64,000 nucleotides of DNA from Karalla daura (taxonomy: Eukaryota > Chordata > Actinopteri > Chaetodontiformes > Leiognathidae): positions 18,699,750 to 18,763,749 of the forward strand of contig CM055197.1 in assembly GCA_029224185.1 (NCBI GenBank). Direction: 5' to 3'. This document shows, in pieces, positions 1-11,503 of the stretch. Below the pieces are notes generated by a model. The model had not been told where the DNA came from. It made no database searches and was given only the letters and a program-made list of their open reading frames with translations. Numbering within the stretch: position 1 is the first letter of the stretch; every line of letters starts with the position of its first letter. Both the position numbers and the translations under genes were made by a program.

Positions 1-33
1 TCCAAACTCGATCCCGTTTACGTTTTCTCTCAC

Positions 34-914
34 CTTCACAGTTTCAGGATCTAGATCCCCATTGCAGCTGTCAAAATACTTCTTCAAATCCTGACAAGAG
101 GTGAAGACATGTCATAGAGGAATTGCAAACAGTTATTAGCGGGACTGTGAGTTGGGGATCTCTCTGTCTCTCTCTTACCTGGTCACAATACTCAAAAACC
201 AAGGTTAACTTCTTGTCGCTGTGCAAAACATCATGTAGTCTGGGGGGGGAGGAGAACAGACGTTAGTGGATGGAGGTGCATGTACTTCACACACACACAG
301 AGAGTTGCCCCAGCTCACCTGACAATGTTTTTATGCTTCAGCTCCTTCAGGAGGCAGATTTCCCTCAGAGCAGAACTTGGCACACCCTGAAACACACACA
401 CACACACACACAGAGCAGCCAGCCTCATCAGCACCGCGAGCAGCCCTCGCACAGCCACGGCGATGGTGGCGACGCTCATCGGGACGTACCTCGTCGTCGT
501 CGTCCAGTCGGACCCTTTTCAGGGCCACGATTTCGTGGGTTTCTCTGTTTTTGGCCTTGAACACTGTCCCGTAGGTCCCTGCACAACGCGCGTACGCACA
601 GTTATGAATGACATAGCGACAGTGGAGAGGTGCAGACATTAGCTAGCTACCTTGCTAGCGTTCACATCGTGAGAGAAGGCGTACAGATATTAACACTCAC
701 ACACACTGACGTGGGCTATTGCTGCACGTATGGCTTAACGCGTGGTTTACTGTGGTTAACTTGTCTAACTCAACGTCAGCCCGGAGCCTGCTAGCGTTAG
801 CCGTGCATCTAAATGAATGCTAGGGGAGCTAAATATTGACTTCATTTAGAAGAGGAGAGAAAACGAGTGGCTCTTACCCTCGCCGATCTTTTCAAGCTTT
901 TCATATTTCTGCAT
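34..914 (-). CDS. cdk5: Cyclin-dependent kinase 5, first five coding exons (gene continues off the left edge)
   Basis: Proline-directed Ser/Thr kinase, activated by p35/p39, with roles in neurons and the cytoskeleton. Exons on the minus strand are 878-914, 490-578, 319-386, 179-239 and 34-90, all with GT-AG borders and consistent phase. They encode about 104 residues: the start MQKYEKLEKIGEG, the Gly-rich loop GEGTYG (residues 11-16), the catalytic lysine in ALKRV (Lys33), the PSSALRE helix and the hinge region FEYCDQ. The reading is nearly identical to human CDK5; differences seen include Tyr for Phe in FEFCDQ and Thr for Ile in PEIVK. The start was chosen because MQKYEK is the family N terminus. 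Positions 1-33 are intron. The remaining kinase lobe (HRD, DFG) lies outside the window. Intron 2 contains a CA repeat at 392-412. The call itself is very secure. Confidence 0.97.
392..412. repeat. (CA)n microsatellite in a cdk5 intron
   Basis: About ten uninterrupted CA units lie immediately upstream (in the gene sense) of the third coding exon of cdk5. In transcript sense this is a TG tract close to the 3' splice site. Confidence 0.9.
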
Positions 915-3900
915 GTTTGGCCAGTGGAGCCAGCGCTGTGCACGCTAGCGGACCGATGACTGGTAGAAAAAGCCCCTTAGCTAGGGGGGGGGGTCGCTTG
1001 TGTTATGATAGCTAGCGTTAGCTTCAAGCTACCTGCGCCGTAGGAGCTGCGCCTGTGACGCTCTGCAGCACAGCGCCCCCTCGCGGCTCCCCCTAGAGGC
1101 TCAGCGCGGAACTGCGACTGCTTCCAAAACAGCACAGATTCCCCATACCCCCCACCAACCCATAAAAACATTACTGCATGTGGCGACAACTTCGAGGCCA
1201 TTTTCTGCCTCTTGAAGACATTTTATCGGACGCATTGTGAGCGAATGCAAGGGGTGGTTACTTTAAATAAGGACTCAGACAAGTCATTTCAGAGTCCCAG
1301 ACTCCTCAACGTGGCCCATATCTTTCAATAAGGGACATTAGAGAGCTGAAGAGGAGAAACACCTGCACAACACTCAGCAAACCCATTATTTACAAGCCAT
1401 TTAATGACTCAAAAACTTCAGTAGGGCTACTTCTGTGACAGAAAATCTAGCTTTCTAGCCAGCTAGTGTCAGCAAGTGTATCTCTATAATACAGGAAATA
1501 AAGCCTTTACAGGCTTCTAGTCCTAGGAACATAATTTTTCGTCGTCAACATGAATATGTATGTTTTTAGACTATGAGAGGAACCAGAGTGTCCAATGAAA
1601 ACTAACAAGCACAGGGAGAAACCAGTGGCAGGCCTCGCATTTGGCACCTGTGGGGTACCTTCAGGGGTAACCTATCTGACGTAATCTACCACAATTATAG
1701 AATCAATATTTCACAGAAAATGCAATACAACAATATAAAGCATGAACCGATATGCTAGGTATCAGCTATCAGTCCATCCACCAGTCTATCAGTCAAAACC
1801 GATCCATCTTCCTCACTGTGTCTAGCTCGTTTGGAAAGATTCACCTTGAAAATGGATGTGTAAATGGAAGTATAAGAGTAATATAAGTGTAATAAGTATA
1901 TGTATAATTTCAGGATGAGTGAGGGTGATATCGGTGGGTTGTAGGTACACTCCAAATGTTAATTTGTGAATAGTTGCATTGATTGCACATTTCCAGCCAG
2001 ACAGCCAGATACATTCTTTATTTTTACTTATTTGTTTATTAATTATGGTTCTCATTGATGTTATTTTTATTGTATGTAATTGATCCAATTACAATAAATA
2101 ATAGAAACTATGATAATGACTGTAGACCAATGCCAACAGTGATTTTAAGGCTGCTGCAACCAAAACAAAAATAAAATGCCATTAGGTGAAGACTGTTGTT
2201 GTGATCAATGGTCTTATTCTGGCTCTCTAGAGATGAGTCTGTTAATTGGTAATCAACTACAAAACAAACATAAATGTCTTCAACAATGCAGAAATGGTTT
2301 GTGTTTAACGGAATAAGAGCCACAATAACAGTCAAAGAAGGAAAAATGAGTGTAATATGTCTATTTGGGACGTATCCCCACTGCAAGCTGACCTTGCACC
2401 AGTTGGATGGCTCCACCCATGTCAACAGCAGGGGTAGAGTCAGGTAGATAGATCGAGTCAGAATCAATTCATCACAGTTGGAAATACACACATTGTTTGG
2501 AGTTTTGATATTTGCATTGGATTTTATTAGGTTTCAAAAAGACTCTGTACTGTACTGTAGGGCTCTGTATCCTGTGATGCGTCATTGAGATACATTTCAT
2601 TCAGGCATTAGAAAACTCATGTCTCTGGTAGCATCACTTGCTATGTCTCAGTTTGTCCGCCACGCAGACGGGTTGAGGTGTGGCTGCTGAGCTGTCTGTC
2701 TCTGAGATAATCTGCTTTAAATGGTTGAGCATATCATTGCAACTCAGCGATCATATTTTAAAAACATAGACATGAGTCTTTCCTCATACTCTAGCAAGGT
2801 CATGACCAAATGACGACAACTAAATGAATATGTGAACAAATATACCAAAGGTACCGTATCTGCATGTCTACATAATACTGCACGTGAGATGCAAATATAT
2901 GCTCCATTAGTCTATTCAGTGTATACTGAATGAACTGTGTGTGTGCAGCGTGTAGTCTCACCCTGCCACAGAAACCCCAGGCCTTTAGGGCATTCTCTTT
3001 TATGGACCACTAGTCTCGCCCTGGCTGGTTCCCCCAATCCCCCTGGAGATGTATGCACCAATAAGGAACCGCATAGTGAGTCCTTGGTGCTCCTCTGCTC
3101 ACATCTATATCTTTGTCAGACACGCCGGGCAGAGTTTTCTGTCTTTCTTTGAGCGCAGAATAAATGTGGGTAGTGTACTTGATGTTGACTGACTGCTGGG
3201 GCAATTTCAGCTTTACGTTCTTCTTCGGTATGTATACTTTGTCTAGATTCAGAGTGCCGTTCCTTCTTCTGAGCGTATGCTGAAACAGCCTGAACACCTT
3301 TTGTTTTCCTGCATGCACACAGATGTGGACTCCTGCAGGTAACAGAAGCTCACAATGGGTTGTACAGTGGGTTGACTGTACAGCTTAATCTACTGGTGCC
3401 TTTTGAAATCTCTTCCTATGGTAAATCTCTAGAGCTGGGCGCATAAATACACTTGTCCTGTGTACTGCGCAGTGTGTCACAGTGGCTATTCAAAGAAGCA
3501 ACACAATGAAGCAAACGTTGAATCTCAAAGTACTCACTGTCTCATATGGTGGCAATTCAAGTCAGGGTAGTTTATTCTGCTGAATGAAAGCCGAATTATA
3601 TCCAAGAAGCTGCAGTTCTCTTCCTCGTTCTTTCAGATCCACTCTCTGTATTCTATATAGCAGAGCGAGCCACTAAATGCTGAAGAGCAACTTTGTGCAG
3701 CCTTAACGACTTAAAGCTGGACGTGAACCTTTGTGAACCACCAGCACCAACATCAACAATCAACAAGCCTCTCTACTATCTCTGTTCGACGCCTACCAAA
3801 AGCTGAGTAAAATATGCATAGCACAGCTGTGTGCCACTATTTCTGACTCTCTCCTCCTCCTACAGTGGGTGCACACTCTGCTATGGGCCCTGTCATTATA

Positions 3901-4608
3901 AGTGTCATCTCTGTTTGCATAAACACTCCCAAGACATTTGAGCATTACCCACCATCACAATATGTGATGTTGACACCGGACAGCCCACGAGATGATAGCG
4001 AGACAAAGAGGCTGATAGTATTTAGGATGGCCCTAAACACTCTCAAACACTATTGCGTTTGCTGGCCCTGACGGCCCACCACTGGGAGAAACTAAACCGA
4101 ATCATCTTTCTGTTTATAAAATTATTACCACAGAGTGGTTGCTAATATTCACCACTGTATCCGTCAGTGTCAAGTCAAAGACCATACATACAAAAAAATG
4201 CGGTTCCCAGCAGCATTGTCATTCTTTGTTTCAATGGGGACTTATAGTCCAAAAAAATCCAATATCCAGAGATGGATACTGGCGTTGAAGGACCATTAAC
4301 AGTTACCACCTGTATGAGGGTAATGATATTTGGGCCAAAGCAGCAGTTCCTCCCCAGATGTCCCATCGAAACAGAATGGATGATTTTGGGGAGCAACTGA
4401 AGCACAGAGTGAAAATTGCATTTCTGCTTCCTCTATCCCCCAGTGAGCCAGAAGATTTTAACTGGGAGAGTACTACAAGGAACGGCACTACCCACAAAAC
4501 ATTCAATACTCATTATTTAGGTCCAGTCAACCCTGCACTTGTGACAATACGTGGACTTTGTGTGTGTCACGGTCCATAAAGGTACAGCACGCTGTCGTTC
4601 CAACAAAG
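915..4608. other. Intergenic region between cdk5 and abcb8; no gene recognised
   Basis: Positions 915-1250 are fairly CpG-rich and should hold the cdk5 promoter and 5' UTR (minus strand). The rest is AT-rich. Open frames here are short, lack splice context and resemble no family I know, for example the minus-strand frame at 3010-3318. I saw no convincing RNA gene or transposon. cdk5 and abcb8 are transcribed in the same (minus) direction, so this interval runs from the abcb8 3' end to the cdk5 start. Confidence 0.6.
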
Positions 4609-4614
4609 TTTATT
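4609..4614 (-). terminator. Candidate polyadenylation signal of abcb8
   Basis: AATAAA is present on the minus strand about 320 bases beyond the abcb8 stop codon. It is the first canonical hexamer I noticed downstream. No transcript evidence is available, so use of this site is inferred. Confidence 0.4.
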
Positions 4615-4931
4615 TTTCGTGCCACTTTATAACTTCTCATTCTATACAGCATAGTTGAAACCAGTATTATGAAATTCCCGCTTCAGTTCGATATTACAGT
4701 AGTGTATTTGTTCAGTCACAATAGGCTGATCCAGTTGGTCCACTCACACATTCACATTAGGATTTGTCGCAAAACTGGACAGAGCAAATTTGCACTACGT
4801 TTTACATTATTTATCTATTCAGGTAAGACTTTGCTATGAATTTCATTAAAAATAAATTCTATTATTCATAGTGGTCTCATTGCAGATCTATAGCTTAAAA
4901 AAGAAGGTTTTGTGAAGAGGTTTTGGTGTGC

Positions 4932-7900
4932 TCATTTTTTCCCCTCAGCTCTTTGCCTGCGGATTAGATCAGCATAAAGTCCTCCTTTGCTCAGCAGCTC
5001 CAGGTGAGTCCCAGCCTTAAAAGAAAAGACCAAGAGTTAGATTTATTTAAAACCGATATCGCACAGTCCATGATGTAAGGAACCAATAAATCTGGGGTTC
5101 TTTGAGCTTACAAGGTAGCCTAATGAATTAGCTGCGACTTTAAAGATGAGATAGGAGCGCCTCACATTTCCTGCTACCTCACCTCGACGATCCGGCCGTT
5201 GCTCATGACGCAGATGAGGTCGGCCCCTTGAATGGTGCTCAGCCGGTGGGCGATGATGAGCACAGTGCGACCCCTTGTGGCCCGGTCCAGAGCTTCCTGT
5301 ACCACTCGCTCTGATTCTGCGTCCAGGGCACTGGTGGCCTCATCCAGCACCAGGATGCTGGGGTTCTTGATCAAAGCCCGGGCGATGGCGATGCGCTGCT
5401 TCTGGCCACCGGACAGCGTCACACCTCGCTCACCTGGGCACGGAGAGATCCAGGGCGAAGCATTTTAACGCCAGGCGAAATTTTAAATATCTTATAAACG
5501 CCTTAATGGGTGACACATACCAACCACAGTGTTGTAGCCATCTGGAAAACCCGTAATGAAACCATGAGCGTTGGCCTGCTTGGCTGCATTAATGACCTCA
5601 GCATCTGTGGCCTCGGGCTTCCCAAAGCGGATGTTCTCCATAACAGACGACGCAAACAGAACCGGCTCCTGCAAAGAGACAAGAGGAGAGTGAATGAGCA
5701 CTTCTTATTAGACCGACAGGGAGGACTGAATGACAAGCAGTCTTTACCTGATTGATAAAGCCAAGGACCTGCCCTCTGAACCAGGACAGATCGAGCGTTC
5801 GGATGTCGAGTCCGTCCAGCATAACCACACCACTGGAGGGGTCATAGAAACGCTCCAGCAAGGCCGCCACAGTGGACTTTCCTACAATGCAATAACATAT
5901 CATCATTTACAGGCTCACCGTCACGTCTGCAGCTGGAATTACCAGGTGAGAAATTACCCCCGCCAGATTCTCCCACGATGGCGACGGTCTTAGCCGGGGG
6001 CAATGTCAAGTTGAACTTCTTCAAGATCTGGTGGCCAGGTCTTGTCGGATAGCTATTAATACACATACACAAAAAATAAATAACTAAATCATATGTCGTC
6101 ATTACCTATGTCAATGTTCAGCTTTGTGTTGAAATTACCTGAAGGAAATGTCCATGAAGTCCACTCTGCCGATAAGAGAATGGTATGGGATGCGGCCTCC
6201 TCCAGACAGGGGGATGCTGGGCTTCGAAGCCAGGTATTCAAAGACCCGAGCCCCAGAGCTTATTCCCCGCACCACCTGTCCCGGATGTTACAAAGTGGCT
6301 TGACGTCTGCACATTTCTACAAATGTGCACAGACTAAACGCCACTCACATAGCAGGCTCTGTTCATACAGAATTTTTACTCACCTGTCCAAAAAGGATAG
6401 AGATGCTGGCCAAAGACCTGTGGACAAAAACATGATTTCAGTTACATTTATACAAGGAATTTGGGAAATAATGATAAAACTGTACTGACTGCAGGACAAG
6501 TTGTGACTCTTACCTCTGAACTGTCTGGGAAGCAACCAGGAAAGACATGAGGTCTCCAGGGGACATTTCATTCCTGGAAATTAAAGTTCCTCCGGCAAAA
6601 ATGGTTCCAAGCACAATGCCTGCGTAAAGGAGGCACAAAACGTAAACTTGACTATCCAGGATACTGAGAAACATGCTGACAATCTACTTAACGTTATATT
6701 TATCAGGTAAAATAATAACACTCACAGTTCAGGGCGATGTTTGACAGTCCTTGGAAGACTGCAATTCCACCACCAAGGTTTTCATTCATTTCGCAGGATT
6801 TATCGACTTCATAGGCATATAACCTGCAGGAGAAAAGGTTTAACACATGACCTCTCGCACACACCGTGTTTGTGCGAACACTGCAGCTATGAGTCTGCAA
6901 CTTACTGGAGCTCCCGCTCCTCCATCGCAAACGCCTTGACCGTCCGCACGTTGCCCAGCGCCTCGTCCGCCACTCCCGTCGCTTTCGCCACCTTGAATTA
7001 AACACAGTTACGTGGGGGTTGCAGCCAGACGGAAAATTAATCTTTGATTTATTGCGAAATGTTGCACGAGGAGAGGGAACAGTGTGTCTGCCGCATTCAG
7101 AGAAATGCTCTGCCGACTCACGCCTAAAGCGTTGCGAAATTGTGATTTCGCTCAGCTCGGCGCTCGGATTTGCAGCCCCCTCCAGATAACCGGACCCTGA
7201 GCAGGGGGATGAAAACCTCTCACCTGTTCCTGAGCCAAACGGGACAGCTTGCGGAGGAACGAGCCCATGAGGGCGCCCGCTCCCACCAGACACGGCAGGA
7301 CCACCACTGTCAAGCCCGTGAGCTGTGGCGAGATGATGTACAGAGACACAAAGCACCCAACCGTCTGCGTCAAACTCCGCAGACCCTGCAAGAGGCCAAA
7401 CATGTGGGTATCAGAAGAGCAAAGGTTTGCGGCGCAATACTGATGACCGTACGCTGCAAATAAGGCAAGTCACACCTGAGAGATGACCAACTTGAAGGAT
7501 GACTTAAACTCCTGAATGTCAGCAGTCAAACGATTCACCAGCTGCCCGGTTTTATTGGCGTCAAAGAAAGCCACGTCTTGCCTGAGACAGAAAAATAGCT
7601 CATGGACATGGACTACAAATGGTACTCACCCTCAGATACGACTGAGGGTCAGATATGACTCAAATTGTATGTTTGTTGTCAGGCCCAGCCTGTTGACTTT
7701 CGTTTCTTTCAGATGAAAGCCTGTACAAGCTCTGCCAGGTGTATGCCCCTTTAAGAGTGAACTACAAGTGACACTCTGAGCCCGAAGGGAATATGTACCT
7801 CAGCAGGGATGCAAAGAGGGTCTTCCTCATGTCTGCTGCCACCCTCTCTCCCACCCTCGAGAGGAGGATGATGTAGCCGGTGGTCAGCAGGCCCTGAGCA

Positions 7901-10701
7901 AAACAAATGGATAACAGCCAGTGGAACGGACAGCCGTGACATTTGTGCATTTTCATGCATTTTCTGAACGAAAGCGAACAGAACAGAACATGCAGATTCA
8001 TTAGATTAACAATTATCACAGCACAGATTAAACTGAAGCTCCCCGAGCAATAAACATCCACAGCCACGACTGCTCACAGTGACTGAGTGGGGTTGCAGAG
8101 GGGTGGGACGTTTCCGGTGAATTTCCAGAAAGTTTTCGGACAATTTTCATGGAAACTTAGAGTAAGCTCTGGAATTTTGTGAATCTTTGTTTTTTGTTAT
8201 AATTAACTTTAATGTAAGTAAGTGAATGGTAAGTAGCATTGAGAATCGATGGCTCGGGAGGCATTAAGAGGACCCATGGGGACCAGGAACTTCTTAATTC
8301 AGCAGGAGGCACCTTGATGTACAAGTACACTTCCCGGTCATGACACTATTTTGAATGAATTAACATATTTTATTCACACTTGGTTGGAGACGTAACACTC
8401 AATCCTCTCAACTCAGGGGGGACACTCCAACCACAAGACCACTGAGCCAGTATAAAATCATCATCCTCATCAGCCACTATGAAATAAAACTTGAACATGA
8501 ATAATAAACTTATAAAAATGCACAACACATCCTAACACATCATCATCAGCCACTAGAGTCTAGTCATGTAAGTTTTCATGAACTGATTAAATGAACAGGG
8601 GGTCGACATATTTGATGGTATTTAAGTTTACCTTAACCATAACTTTGAGTTATGGACACATTTGAGGTTAACTAACAAATACTCAGTTACATGCTCAGTT
8701 AAATTCGGATTAATTTATGAAATTTCCTGTGGAAAGTTGCCAGCTTTGAAAATTCATATAATCTCATAACCCTACAACTGAGAATAAAATGCGTTCAGCG
8801 CAGTTACACTTTACAATGTAATTTGTGAGTTATTAGTGGCGTGGCCTGGTGTGGAGCAGCTGAACAACACTTCTCTGGCATGGTTTCAATAGAAATACAA
8901 TAAAACGAGGCCCTTAAAAGTGCTAGTAATTTCAGAGCTGTTTTATTGCACCCATCCCCTGCATTTCTTCACAGCTAATTAACTGAGAAATAAATGTCCC
9001 CTACGTTTCCATTATTTTAAATGTTACCAAGAACACAGGGCCCCCTGTGTAAATAAAGCACCTGGCAGGGCAGACATAGTTATACCAGATGTACATATCC
9101 CTTTTAGGGCAGGAAAAAAAAAAACCCAACAGCTTGTTGTTTTTTCTCCAGGTCAGGTGGGGCGGCGTAAGTTGCGATTCTGCTTCCGAACGCTGACGGT
9201 TTTCTCGCGTACTTACTTGGAGGCCATACATTGCAAGCAATTTCACCGCGGGACCCCTGATCTCCTCCACGTAGTTCCTCGCGTGCTCTCTCAGGTGGCG
9301 CGCCACCACGTTCACCAGATCCCCGAGCATCATCGGGATTTGAATATTCAAGATGGCGGCGCCAAAGGCGAGCTGAAAGGACAGGGCCCCGGTTTAATTG
9401 CGTAGCTCGTGCCCATATGCCGCTTCACTCGTTGTGTTCGCGTAACGCGGCACGACAGCACGCTCCGCTTGGGCGCGCGGGTTCGAGCTTACCACAACAG
9501 CGCAGATGAGGGCGAACAGTTGAGGCTTGACGAACTCCCACAGGACGTGCCATTTGAACTCAGGCACCGGGCCTTTGGCCGCGACTTCCGCGGGGATGTT
9601 GTTGTTCGCGTCTGCCTCACAGTAGGCTACATGGCAGAGCAGCCTGGCAGAGACAGTGAGGACTGCTGGTCCCAGGATAAACCTCAGAGCCACCCCGGGG
9701 GGTCTCGATGAGCCCTTGGTGGACTGGCGGACAGCTCTCTGGGTGAGGCTCCAAAAGCGGCCGACGGCATTCCCAGGCCGCTGTGATGAGCCGCACACAT
9801 TCGCTCCAGGAGATGTGTACCACCTATGTAAAAAGCAGAGAGCAGCATTAAGACATCAACACCGAAGTGGTTATCTTAATTATACATGTGCGCCACTTTA
9901 GCTCGATAGGGGAGTCTACAGTAGGTGTGGATGTGAGAACAGTGAATGTGAACATTCACTGGGTACTTATTCTTTCTCCTTGTTCTTGTCCTACTGCTAC
10001 CTCATCTTCAGTCAGTGCTTTAACTCTGTACTACTGCATCCTTATCCCCTTGTGATATTAAGAATTTATTGCTCCACTCCCTCTCTCTTTTGTGATGTTT
10101 TTCTCCTGTGTATGTTGGCTTTAATAAAAAATAATCTTCTTCCGAACTAGAAGTCAATGTTGTTACAAAAAATAAGAATAGAGAAATCACAACAAATCAC
10201 AAATTATGATGCATAGAAACCTTAGTGGAAGGGCAATCCCTACTTGCATCCTGACATGCACAATGACATTTACATTTTTATTTACAGTTGAAGAAGACAA
10301 GTGCGGATATGATAATATTTTGGCACAACAGCATATACTGCACACATGTACTCAAGTTGATTACGCCGGGAGGAAAGAAGCATCTTTCCGTTCTAACAAA
10401 ATGTTCTAACTTTATCGACGTTGCTCAACTCCTGCGTGGCTTATATTACTGATATGTATCCGCTGTCATTTGCAGAACCGGGCACCGGTCACGTTACCCT
10501 ACCTTGTTAGTTTCCACGTATTTGCTGTTTTATTGCAGCGCGGGTACAGTGGCAATGACCGCGCCGGGGCACTGATGCTTGCTCTACAACACAATAACTG
10601 AAACATGTTGCTTATATGCTTCTATCTTTGATAACTAACTCATTAGACCCACATAGTCGTTAAGCCTCCCAGTAATCCACCAGCACTCTGCGGGCTGCCA
10701 T
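4932..10701 (-). CDS. abcb8: Mitochondrial ABC half-transporter ABCB8 (MITOSUR-type), complete
   Basis: ATP-binding half-transporter of the mitochondrial inner membrane, linked in mammals to iron export and the mitochondrial ATP-sensitive potassium channel. Seventeen exons on the minus strand: 10681-10701, 10503-10597, 9493-9823, 9217-9372, 7799-7893, 7476-7581, 7224-7385, 6906-6991, 6726-6823, 6514-6619, 6384-6417, 6275-6139, 6052-5958, 5881-5748, 5668-5521, 5433-5183, 5015-4932. They give 712 residues (the human protein has about 718-735). The N terminus, encoded by exons 1-3, is Arg/Leu/Ser-rich with almost no acid, as in a mitochondrial presequence. The membrane domain spans roughly residues 120-430 and includes FFDANKTGQLV. 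The ATPase domain has Walker A GESGGGKST (503-511), signature LSGGQ (608-612), Walker B ILVLDE (628-633) and the H-loop His664. Exon 1 ends at a weak donor (GTGGAT) and is the least certain part. The gene is head-to-head with atg9b. Confidence 0.94.
8083..8782. mobile_element. MITE-like inverted-repeat element in an abcb8 intron (family not named)
   Basis: The large abcb8 intron (7894-9216) holds a block beginning CTGAGTGGGGTTGCAGAG and ending, on the opposite strand, CTCAGTTGTAGGGTTATGAG. Both ends are followed inward by sequences rich in TTTCC/GGAAA (GGTGAATTTCCAGAAAG on the left, GGAAATTTCATAAATT on the right). This is the pattern of a short non-autonomous DNA transposon of a kind frequent in fish genomes. 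No transposase is present. Outer boundaries are approximate and I saw no clear target-site duplication. Confidence 0.4.
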
Positions 10702-10886
10702 GTTGACTCTGACCCACGGTGCACGTCCCAGGTCTACCGTGGAGGACGTTTCACTGTGCTTGATGATTTATCGCGATTTATACCACTTCGGGCAATGAAT
10801 GTGAACGATAACCAATGATTTGTACGATGCTGTGGGGGCCATAAACGATTTTAATAGGGAAAACCCAAGAAAACTACAACCGTCAC

Positions 10887-10895
10887 CCGGAAGTG
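10887..10895 (+). promoter_or_regulatory. ETS/GABP-type site CCGGAAGTG
   Basis: An exact match to the ETS core CCGGAAGT, lying 20 bases from the CRE in the shared promoter. GABP/ETS sites are typical of nuclear genes for mitochondrial proteins, which fits abcb8. Function is inferred. Confidence 0.5.
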
Positions 10896-10914
10896 ACGGC
10901 AGGGGCAGCGGACG

Positions 10915-10922
10915 TGACGTCA
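10915..10922. promoter_or_regulatory. Full palindromic CRE, TGACGTCA
   Basis: The eight-base CREB/ATF consensus is intact and followed after one base by another TGACGT half-site on the same strand. Its midpoint lies about 220 bases from the abcb8 start and 585 from the atg9b start. Use by CREB/ATF is inferred. Confidence 0.55.
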
Positions 10923-11503
10923 ATGACGTTTTGTTGACATTTGTTTGTGAAAGACAAAAACAGTGGGGCTCGCGGAGGATGGTGTATTTTTGGAGAGCGG
11001 GCTGAAGACAGACTGAGCACCGCCGTGTCGCGACTCGCACGCGGCTGCTTCGGTTTGGCGGCGGAGCGGCAGCGGCCAGCGTCGGATGCGAAGCGAGGTC
11101 AGAAGTGGAGCGGCAGATGGAGCGAGCGAACAAAACAAACTGTGTCACCCAGACTACAGGACAGGCTGAATCATTGCGAGGCTAACCACCCCGCACGCTC
11201 TGGACCCAGCCCGGGCTAGTGTTGTATCGAAACACTCGGCGTTTACTATTTACACCGCTCGAGGAGTCCCCTCTTTGGTCCCCAACGAGCGTCGTCTGCG
11301 TTGTTATGGTTAAGAGTTACACAAGCGTTGTCCGTCGGACTAGCCTGTTAGCACGCTAAAGCTAGCCTCGGCTGAGTAACCCCTGTCTGAGGATAGCTGA
11401 CATGATGTGCTGAGGGAGGTCGCGGGACCGCGTTCGCCTGACATTACGGTGTTTACTTCGAGCAGCTCGTCAGTGTGGGGCAAGCTTGAGAATGTGAAGG
11501 ACA

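Larger units (their letters stand above)
10702..11503. promoter_or_regulatory. Head-to-head promoter region between abcb8 and atg9b
   Basis: Only about 800 bases separate the two start codons, and they include both 5' UTRs. The middle (about 10880-11330) is CpG-rich and lacks a TATA box, as in a bidirectional housekeeping promoter. It holds an ETS-type site at 10887-10895 and a perfect palindromic CRE at 10915-10922, followed at once by a second TGACGT half-site (10924-10929). The atg9b 5' UTR probably covers much of 11000-11503, but I cannot place the transcription start sites. Confidence 0.65.

Noticed and set aside
3010..3318. Minus-strand open frame of 102 residues between cdk5 and abcb8
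   Set aside because: No recognisable similarity, no splice or promoter context, and chance length in AT-rich DNA.
9349..9360. YY1-like CAAGATGGCGGC on the plus strand
   Set aside because: It lies inside abcb8 coding exon 4 (reverse of LAFGAAILNI), 1.3 kb from the promoter, so it is most likely coincidence.
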